Of a DNA stretch of 64,000 bases, positions 58,196-64,000 are shown piece after piece. The position numbers and the translations under genes were made by a program. The stretch's first letter is position 1. Every line of letters begins with the position of its first letter. Source of the DNA: Candidatus Bathyarchaeia archaeon (lineage in GTDB: Archaea > Thermoproteota > Bathyarchaeia > 40CM-2-53-6); contig DASYWW010000040.1 of assembly GCA_035935655.1 (NCBI GenBank), positions 186,001-250,000 of the forward strand, written 5' to 3'. The notes below the pieces were generated by a model, which saw nothing but the letters and a program-made list of their open reading frames with translations, did not search any database and was not told where the DNA came from.

Positions 58196-59128
58196 CTATT
58201 CCTTCCTCTTCCACAGATAATCGACGTATTCTTCGAGAATCTTCCGGTTTCTCAACCGTTTTACCTTCAGCAACGAAGCCTTCGCCTCAATTGCATAGTC
58301 TCTCGCGCGTTTCCGTGCAAATTCTAGAGATCCCGTTTTCCTAAGAAGTTGAAGGACCTCTTTGTTGCTATGACCGTTGTTCGAGTTCAACACATCAGAG
58401 CTATGGTTGGGACGAGACGCCTCATGAAGACAGTGCGAAGTCACGATGTTCGGTCCCTTCAACAGCTGCTCCCCAGAACCATTGTGGAAATCAAGTACGT
58501 CATCTTGAATCTGAAACGCCATTCCGCCTGACCTCCCGAATTTCTGCATGTTGACAAGATCCTTTCCCTCTATCCCGGCAATTGCAGCTCCGATACCCGC
58601 AGCACTACCAAACAGAGAGGCCGTCTTCAAATCAGCAATCGCAATACACTCACTTACACTCGCGTTCAAGTCGGAAATAATGTCCAAAAGTTCTCCTCTA
58701 CTGACATCTACTAGAGTCGAGCCAATCATTCTCATAACCTCCGCGTTCTTGTAGTTCGACAAGAGCTGAACCCCCTTAGACGCGAGGAATAATCCCGACG
58801 TCAAGGCTTTCTCGTTACTGAACGCCATATGGACGGACGGAGCACCTCTCCGAACCTGGTCCTTATCGATCAGATCGTCAAAAACGAGGGTGGCAGCGTG
58901 AATTATCTCAAGCGCCGCAGCCGCGTCAAGCGCATCCTCAGGATCTCCCCCAAGAGCTTTCGTCGACAGCACGACCAATAGAGGCCTACAGCGTTTGCCT
59001 CCCGTCTTGAACATGTATTTGATAATCTGATTTGCTTCCTCTCGATCGAAATTCGTCTCAAGAGTATTGTCAATTTTTTCTTGTATCGGACCTCTCCAAC
59101 TCTTGAAGACAGGAGGAAAGACACTCAT
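58196..59128 (-). CDS. Polyprenyl diphosphate synthase (geranylgeranyl type likely)
   Basis: 310 residues. First Asp-rich motif in AATLVFDDLIDKDQVRRG, second in MAFQIQDDVLDFHNGSGEQL; lysine GGKRCRPLL near residue 57 binds diphosphate. It condenses IPP with allylic diphosphates for membrane lipids. In place of the usual D-K-T after the second motif there is a polar insertion of about 25 residues (HEASRPNHSSDVLNSNNGHS). The TATA box ATTAAATATG near 59180 serves this gene. Confidence 0.88.
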   Translation of the reverse strand: MSVFPPVFKSWRGPIQEKIDNTLETNFDREEANQIIKYMFKTGGKRCRPLLVVLSTKALGGDPEDALDAAAALEIIHAATLVFDDLIDKDQVRRGAPSVHMAFSNEKALTSGLFLASKGVQLLSNYKNAEVMRMIGSTLVDVSRGELLDIISDLNASVSECIAIADLKTASLFGSAAGIGAAIAGIEGKDLVNMQKFGRSGGMAFQIQDDVLDFHNGSGEQLLKGPNIVTSHCLHEASRPNHSSDVLNSNNGHSNKEVLQLLRKTGSLEFARKRARDYAIEAKASLLKVKRLRNRKILEEYVDYLWKRKE

Positions 59129-59174
59129 TCAGTCATCATCTAGGCCAAGTTTTCAGATAGCAGGTGACCACACC

Positions 59175-59184
59175 CATATTTAAT
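59175..59184 (-). promoter_or_regulatory. TATA box of the prenyl synthase gene
   Basis: ATTAAATATG on the minus strand, about 50 bp before the ATG at 59128. Confidence 0.5.
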
Positions 59185-59242
59185 CGGTTGCAAACGTGGG
59201 AATTCCTGTCATGATTATCGGTATGTACATGCCTGAAACAAC

Positions 59243-59250
59243 CTTTATAC
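59243..59250 (+). promoter_or_regulatory. TATA box of the blue copper protein gene
   Basis: CTTTATAC, about 40 bp before the ATG at 59287; AAGGAAAAAA before the ATG serves as ribosome site. Confidence 0.5.
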
Positions 59251-59286
59251 GAAAAGAGGACCTGCGCACGTAAATCAAGGAAAAAA

Positions 59287-59727
59287 ATGGAAACAACACC
59301 TAAGCCACCGGAAGTACTAAAGTCCAAAGGCAGTCCGTGGAAGCTCATTGCGATCGTTATAGTAATACTAATCGTAGTGGGCGTCGCTGCTTACATTCTG
59401 ACCCTACCGCCATCCTCCACTACTGCGAACATACTCATCAAAGACGACAGCGCATGTGGGGCTTCGCCTCCAGATACCGCTTGCCTGTTCAGTCCCGCAT
59501 CGTACCAGGCAACAGTTAATGGTCCAGCCGTCGTCTGGAAGAATACTGGAGGAGTTCCGCACACCGCAACTTCCAATTCCACTGCGAACGGGAGCCTGCC
59601 GTCGTTTAACAGTAATTCTATCGCAATAAATGGTGGGATATTCTCTTTCACCTTTACCAAAGCAGGCAACTACTCCTATTACTGCAACATCCATCTTTGG
59701 ATGAAAGGCACCATCATCGTAAAGTAG
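59287..59727 (+). CDS. Membrane-anchored blue copper protein (plastocyanin/sulfocyanin-like)
   Basis: 146 residues: a short cytosolic part, one anchor helix (LIAIVIVILIVVGVAAYILT), then an external cupredoxin domain. Type 1 copper ligands: His in GGVPHTATS, Cys, His and Met in YYCNIHLWMKG. Several N-glycosylation sequons (NST, NGS, NYS). It should carry electrons between the cytochrome b complex and the oxidase, as sulfocyanin (SoxE) or thaumarchaeal plastocyanins do. It faces the oxidase cluster convergently. Confidence 0.92.
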   Translation: METTPKPPEVLKSKGSPWKLIAIVIVILIVVGVAAYILTLPPSSTTANILIKDDSACGASPPDTACLFSPASYQATVNGPAVVWKNTGGVPHTATSNSTANGSLPSFNSNSIAINGGIFSFTFTKAGNYSYYCNIHLWMKGTIIVK

Positions 59728-59769
59728 CTCGTTGCTTTAACATCGTCGCTTGCAGTATTCCCACCTCTC

Positions 59770-59775
59770 TTTTTT
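59770..59775 (+). terminator. T-tract after the blue copper protein gene
   Basis: Six T residues preceded by pyrimidines, 43 bp past the stop. Confidence 0.35.
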
Positions 59776-59828
59776 CTGTAATCAGGGTTTGATCGAATGG
59801 AGCGTAATGAACTGAGTACTCCGTAACT

Positions 59829-60677
59829 CTAGGATTTCACGCAAACTTGGCCCTTGAAGCTGTGTAATGATCTCGCTGATATCAGCGGCGCCACGACTAG
59901 AATTGGTATGCTTACGACAACGAACGTGGTCTGAAGGGAGCCCTCAAAGAATGAGGCGGACAAAGTACCGGTCCCACCGAGCGTTGAAAGTATGGCCAGA
60001 CCCGCGCAAGTTGGACATGAAGTGAAGAGGCCGATGAAGGCTCCTATCCCTCCGAACAAGCCCCTTCCAGCGTTCTTCGTTCGAAACGATAATGTCCAAC
60101 TCGCAAAGCTTGCGTTTAGACCGACCAGCCATGAAATTGAGAAGAGCAGAAGCAAGTTGACCGGAACGAGAACCAGCCCTAGGTGTTGAGTGATGTACGC
60201 AACGACTTGTGGAGTTCCTCCAAGTGGGCTACAACAGGTGGCGATAGCCACAGAAGGTATCCCCGCGTGATATACATCTGAGAAACTGATTGAAGGTTGA
60301 AAGACGATGATCCCGGAAGCGAACGCATAGAACAAGCCATATGCGGATGAAGACGCGAAGAGCAGCCGGGAGTATCGATTTCTTGAGAAGGCCGCTGCGA
60401 CCATTCCAGTAATGGAGGATGGGGGTCCTGAGGCTTCGCCCATTGACCGGCTGGTCAAGAGGCGGGTGGCACCATAGAATAGAATTCCTAATCCGACGAT
60501 GTCAAGGCCGAATGCGAAATATGCGTAGGTTATCAGAAAGCCTTCGCCGCGGACCGCTTCCGTTTGATTCAAGGCGGCTACCATGGGATAAGTGGTGAAT
60601 CCCAAGATCACGAGAAGAGTGCCGAGAAGTACAATTGCCAACGGTGGAACCTGGCCGGATAGTGGTCGGTTTGTCAT
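59829..60677 (-). CDS. Polytopic membrane protein with CC and CPTC motifs, oxidase cluster
   Basis: 282 residues from ATG 60677 (the frame is open to 61196 but that part is a shadow of the COX4-like gene and the oxidase end). About seven or eight helices. Two Cys motifs sit at membrane edges: ATCCSPLGGTPQV (about residue 147) and FTSCPTCAGLAIL (about residue 222). They could bind copper or form a disulfide, suggesting a role in oxidase assembly or copper delivery; this is inference. I know no named family. It follows the subunit IV gene by 107 bp, at the end of the cluster. Confidence 0.6.
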   Translation of the reverse strand: MTNRPLSGQVPPLAIVLLGTLLVILGFTTYPMVAALNQTEAVRGEGFLITYAYFAFGLDIVGLGILFYGATRLLTSRSMGEASGPPSSITGMVAAAFSRNRYSRLLFASSSAYGLFYAFASGIIVFQPSISFSDVYHAGIPSVAIATCCSPLGGTPQVVAYITQHLGLVLVPVNLLLLFSISWLVGLNASFASWTLSFRTKNAGRGLFGGIGAFIGLFTSCPTCAGLAILSTLGGTGTLSASFFEGSLQTTFVVVSIPILVVAPLISARSLHSFKGQVCVKS

Positions 60678-60784
60678 AGCGTGGATTCGCCCGCTGAGTC
60701 GCGCAGCCGTGGATATTCTATGATATCGAGCAACTCCATGTCTTTCGGACCGACAAGGTCGAGATCCACTCGCTGGAATGAGTC

Positions 60785-61096
60785 TCAGTGAACGTGCAAC
60801 TGTATGAAAACTAATGACATTAGTAAGGAGGCTATTACGAGGCCGACAAGGACCCACGACGAGAGGGATCTCGGTTCGTATTTGAGGTGTTGGTAGAATA
60901 ATGCGATGAGGAGCGCCTTCATCCCGGCCAAACCTAGAAGAATGCTGACTATCAATCCATAAGAAAGAGCGACCGTTCCAAACAGCATCGATACGCCGCT
61001 CGACGCGGACGGGTACAACGCTACGATATTGACTTCTATGTCGGTGCTTCCTACAAGGATCGCGAATACGAGAAGGTAAAGGTAGGTGGTGTTCAT
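60785..61096 (-). CDS. Cytochrome c oxidase subunit IV-like protein
   Basis: 103 residues, three helices, with the bacterial/archaeal COX4 signature GMKALLIALFYQHLKYEPRS and C-terminal LVFIQLHVH. It stabilises the oxidase. Starts 8 bp after the subunit I+III gene. Confidence 0.85.
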   Translation of the reverse strand: MNTTYLYLLVFAILVGSTDIEVNIVALYPSASSGVSMLFGTVALSYGLIVSILLGLAGMKALLIALFYQHLKYEPRSLSSWVLVGLVIASLLMSLVFIQLHVH

Positions 61097-61104
61097 GGGA
61101 TCGC

Positions 61105-63567
61105 CTAGATGAGATAGAACAATGGGAATAGGAAGACCCAGACGATGTCGACGAAGTGCCAGTAGAGACCGAAGTGTTCGATCGCTTGATGATCACCTTT
61201 CAGGTAGCGCCCCTTCAGAGTGTTGGCTAGTAGATACAAGGTCATGAGCATGCCCGCGAAAACGTGAACCCCGTGAGTTCCTGTTGTGATGAAGTAACTC
61301 GTTGCCGGAAGGCCGTACGCGATCGAGAAGACCCCGTGTGACCCAAGGTAGAACCATTCTGTGGCCTTGATGTAAAGAAACGAAACGCCCAGTCCAAAGG
61401 TAGCTAGTAGGCTTGCAATCAACCCGTTACGTGATCCTATTTTTGCCGAGACGAGAGCCATGATCGCCGTGAGACTGCTTGTGAGCAGAACAAGAGTCAT
61501 TGCAAACCCGTTTCGAATCTCGAACAGTGACCCAATCTCTGGCCACGTAGGCGAATTAGTTCGAACGAAAAAGTATGCGCCAATCAGCACTCCGAAGAAG
61601 ATCACCTCTGCCCCCAAGAAAGTCCAAATTCCGAGTTTTACGTTTGGAACTTCTCGGAACGGCCAGCTCTCAACGTGGGTCTCTTCGCGTACCGAGAACC
61701 TTTCTCTGCTGTAACCATAGAGCACGATGATCCCCAGGATAGCACCGTCCGCTATCAAGGGCCAGAACGGCTGATAGGTAACAGGCGTAGTTGGACTGCT
61801 TGGTTGCCCTATCGACAACCCGAGGAAGAAGAGGAACGCCGCGAAGGCCATGACGATAGGCCAGGGACTCAGGCCTTCGAGGTGAGAATGCGAATAACCA
61901 TTTCCCACCTTCGATCCAATCGGATATCCAGTCCCATTCGGTAGAACTGGACTGTTCCCGAAATGATACGTTCCGTCCTCAGCAATGGTGGGTATGGTGT
62001 CGAAGTCATGGGCTGGTGGCGGGGAAGGAAGCGACCATTCCAGCGTCCAGCCATCCCAAGGATTCGGCCCAGAAGGCGGTCCCCTCCTCTGGCTGAGGAA
62101 GAGATTCAGAAAGAGTAGTACCTGAGCACCACCGAAGATGAAACCCCCGAGGGTGGCAAGGGAGTTTAGTGGTCCCCATCCGGTATTGGGGGCATATGTC
62201 TGGATTCTCCGCGGCATGTCCAGCAGGAGAAACATCGGGAAGTAGAGGATGTTAAATCCGATGAAGGAAACGACAAAGTGTATCTTGGCGACGGTTTCGT
62301 TGTACATTCTTCCGGTAAATTTTGGAAACCAGTAATACAATCCGGCGATCAGTCCCATGATGCTTCCGCCAACCATAATGTAGTGGAAGTGAGCCACGAC
62401 GAAATACGTGCCCCTTAACGCGTGATCAAGAGCCACGGATGCGAGGTATACTCCCGTGATTCCCCCGATCACAAAGAGCGCGATAGCTCCGAGAGCAAAG
62501 AGCGCCGCTGCCTTCAGCTTGACCCTTGCTTTGATCAGCGTCTCTATCATAGCGATTACCATCACGTCAAACGGCAGCGAGACCGCGATTGTTGTGACGG
62601 TGTATAGCTTGGTTGACGTCAATCCGATTCCTGTCACGAACATGTGATGACCCCAAACGATGAAGCTGATGATGGCTGCAGCTATCATGGAACCAATGAC
62701 ATACTTGCTACCGTAGAGAGGCCTTCGCGTGAACGTTGGAATCACATCGGCGATAAGGCCGATGGCTGGGAACAGAACGATGTACACTTCAGGATGCCCG
62801 AAGAACCAGAATACGTTGTCCCAGAGTAGCGCTCCACCTTGTAGGGAGGAGAAATAGAAGGTTCCGAAGGATCGGTCAACATACAGCAAGAGGACGGCGG
62901 CTAGGAACGATGGAAATGCGTAGAGCATCATGAAGATCGTCACTAGAATCGCCCACGGGAAGACTGGCATGTTCCTCAGCTTCATGCCGGGAGCGCGCAT
63001 CTTGAACATGGTCACGAGAAAGTTTACCGAACTCATCGTTATCGAAACTGTGATCAGGATGAGAGCGGCAGCTCCGACGTTGATTCCAATCGACGGAGCG
63101 AATTGGAATGCAGTCTGAGGAGAATAGAGCGTCCAGCCGAGGTCGGGGGCGCCGAAGATGAAACTCATTATGATAGCAACACCGCTGAATAGGTAGAACC
63201 AGTAGCTCATCGCGTTGAGCCTTGGGAATGCAAGATCTCGAGCTCCAATCTGTAGTGGAATGATGTAGTTTGCGAAGCCGAACGCGAATGGGGAAAGAAC
63301 CCAGAATATCATCAGAAGGCCGTGCACCGTAACGAACTGATTGTAGAGGCTCTCGGTCAGAATGTTGTTGTCTGGAACTGACAGTTGTGTTCGCATTGTG
63401 AGAGCTAATAATCCAGCTGCGATGAAAAAGAAGAGAGATGTCACAAGATAGAGGATTCCAACCTCTTTGTGGTTGGTTGTGAACAGCCACCTCCTGACTC
63501 TGGCCGGAAAGATATCTTGGCTCATATGGTCACTTTGCACCGCTATACCAGAGTTGGAAGTCTCCAA
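61105..63567 (-). CDS. Heme-copper oxygen reductase, fused subunits I and III
   Basis: 820 residues. Subunit I (about 1-540): helix VI motif FWFFGHPEVYIVLFPAIGLI with the CuB His, cross-linked Tyr and channel Glu of the A1 type; WGHHMFVTG with two CuB His; VVAHFHYIMVGG with the heme His pair. After a soluble linker (about 515-600), subunit III (about 625-820) has PNVKLGIWTFLGAEVIFFGV and GLYWHFVDIVWVFLFPLFYL. I+III fusions are known in SoxM of Sulfolobus and in some bacterial caa3 enzymes. It overlaps subunit II by 38 bp. Confidence 0.95.
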   Translation of the reverse strand: METSNSGIAVQSDHMSQDIFPARVRRWLFTTNHKEVGILYLVTSLFFFIAAGLLALTMRTQLSVPDNNILTESLYNQFVTVHGLLMIFWVLSPFAFGFANYIIPLQIGARDLAFPRLNAMSYWFYLFSGVAIIMSFIFGAPDLGWTLYSPQTAFQFAPSIGINVGAAALILITVSITMSSVNFLVTMFKMRAPGMKLRNMPVFPWAILVTIFMMLYAFPSFLAAVLLLYVDRSFGTFYFSSLQGGALLWDNVFWFFGHPEVYIVLFPAIGLIADVIPTFTRRPLYGSKYVIGSMIAAAIISFIVWGHHMFVTGIGLTSTKLYTVTTIAVSLPFDVMVIAMIETLIKARVKLKAAALFALGAIALFVIGGITGVYLASVALDHALRGTYFVVAHFHYIMVGGSIMGLIAGLYYWFPKFTGRMYNETVAKIHFVVSFIGFNILYFPMFLLLDMPRRIQTYAPNTGWGPLNSLATLGGFIFGGAQVLLFLNLFLSQRRGPPSGPNPWDGWTLEWSLPSPPPAHDFDTIPTIAEDGTYHFGNSPVLPNGTGYPIGSKVGNGYSHSHLEGLSPWPIVMAFAAFLFFLGLSIGQPSSPTTPVTYQPFWPLIADGAILGIIVLYGYSRERFSVREETHVESWPFREVPNVKLGIWTFLGAEVIFFGVLIGAYFFVRTNSPTWPEIGSLFEIRNGFAMTLVLLTSSLTAIMALVSAKIGSRNGLIASLLATFGLGVSFLYIKATEWFYLGSHGVFSIAYGLPATSYFITTGTHGVHVFAGMLMTLYLLANTLKGRYLKGDHQAIEHFGLYWHFVDIVWVFLFPLFYLI

Positions 63568-64000
63568 CAGGCATCACGTCAAGAGTTGCAATCATCCCGA
63601 CGTGTCCGGTCCCGCATAGCTCGAAGCATTGGATCGTGTAATTGCCGGTTTTGTAGGGGATGAACCAGATGGTATTGGTTCGTCCGTGAATGGCATCCGT
63701 CTTGATCTTGAACTGTATGATTCCGAAATCATGGAAGACATCAGCGCTAGTGACGTCGAGAACGACAGTCGTATTAGCGGGCACCCTGAAGAAATTCGTG
63801 TATGTATGATTGTTGGGATATCTGAAAACCCAGTAGAATTGATGACCCGTGACATCGAGTCGTGGGCAGCTTTGTCCCGCGGCTTGAGTCTGATTGTAGG
63901 CGGCGATGCCATAACACCATGTGGCATTCGGCGGGTTATTGGGGAAGAGTATGTCCACCGCGGCAAACGACGTTACTATCAAGATGGCTAGGAGGAAAGT
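63530..64000 (-). CDS. Heme-copper oxygen reductase subunit II, N-terminus cut by window end
   Basis: About 156 codons are visible; the frame is open to the window edge (TFLLAI before LIVTSFAAVDILFPN), so the protein extends further. The end of a membrane helix is followed by the cupredoxin domain with VTGHQFYWVFRYPN, the CuA His in DVFHDFGI and CuA site CFELCGTGHVGM with the Mg-ligand Glu present. It accepts electrons for subunit I. Confidence 0.93.
   Translation of the reverse strand, partial: TFLLAILIVTSFAAVDILFPNNPPNATWCYGIAAYNQTQAAGQSCPRLDVTGHQFYWVFRYPNNHTYTNFFRVPANTTVVLDVTSADVFHDFGIIQFKIKTDAIHGRTNTIWFIPYKTGNYTIQCFELCGTGHVGMIATLDVMPVGDFQLWYSGAK

Noticed and set aside
60678-61196. N-terminal extension of the membrane protein ending at 59829
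   Set aside because: The extra residues are Ser/Arg-rich, overlap the COX4-like gene in another frame and resemble no protein; ATG 60677 gives a clean membrane protein.
1-64000. CRISPR arrays, insertion sequences or integrated elements
   Set aside because: No regularly spaced repeats, transposase motifs, integrase or target-site duplications were seen; gene order looks like a stable chromosome.

Overview
The window is a gene-dense, single-chromosome stretch from an archaeon of the TACK group, most likely an aerobic, non-ammonia-oxidising relative of Thaumarchaeota/Nitrososphaeria or Aigarchaeota. Supporting features seen here are a thermosome, RNA polymerase subunit K, the TACK-type ribosomal protein S25e, a family B DNA polymerase with a C-terminal PCNA-binding motif, A/V-type ATPase subunits, isoprenoid-lipid enzymes (prenyl synthase and geranylgeranyl reductase), coenzyme F420 synthesis (CofE), a tRNA-Cys carrying three short introns, and archaeal TATA boxes about 25 nt upstream of many starts. 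TTG and GTG starts are common. I saw no transposase, prophage, CRISPR array or rRNA gene. The taxonomic placement is inference from gene content only.

Layout. 1-8.8 kb: end of a 3-hydroxyacyl-CoA dehydrogenase, a lone Mrr-like endonuclease, a site-2 protease, an N-acetyltransferase, rpoK, thermosome, a DegT aminotransferase, a cyclic 2,3-diphosphoglycerate synthase-like protein, and S25e. 8.9-16.4 kb: a probable leftward operon polB-cofE-(internally duplicated unknown)-ino1-pyrF, then an RNA m5C methyltransferase. 16.6-26 kb: argS, isocitrate dehydrogenase-like gene, citrate synthase, and carAB with a palindrome upstream. 26-35 kb: small proteins (GYD domain with a probable ATT start, an HMG/YABBY-like coiled-coil protein), an NfeD/stomatin pair, a 476-bp stretch without a gene, an E1-like ThiF protein, the intron-rich tRNA-Cys, a surface protein, and a membrane polyferredoxin preceded by a 41-residue membrane peptide.

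35-64 kb is an energy-conservation region. It contains Rieske protein, cytochrome b, a CuA cupredoxin and heme O synthase in one rightward operon; a K+-independent type membrane pyrophosphatase; two novel-looking ATPase-neighbourhood genes; ATPase subunits H-E-I-K-C without the catalytic head genes; a membrane-arm-only complex I operon A-H-J-K-M-L-M-N with two different NuoM genes; a prenyl synthase; a blue copper protein; and a terminal oxidase cluster with a fused subunit I+III. The parts resemble the set used in the Sulfolobus SoxM supercomplex, but spread over about 28 kb. Together they would oxidise quinol, pass electrons through Rieske/cytochrome b and copper proteins to an A1-type oxygen reductase, and use the proton gradient for ATP or pyrophosphate turnover.

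The most unusual observations are the tRNA-Cys with three bulge-helix-bulge introns, the two-NuoM complex I, the internally duplicated unknown family, the HMG/YABBY-like protein, the second CuA protein, and several very small genes hidden between or overlapping annotated ones.
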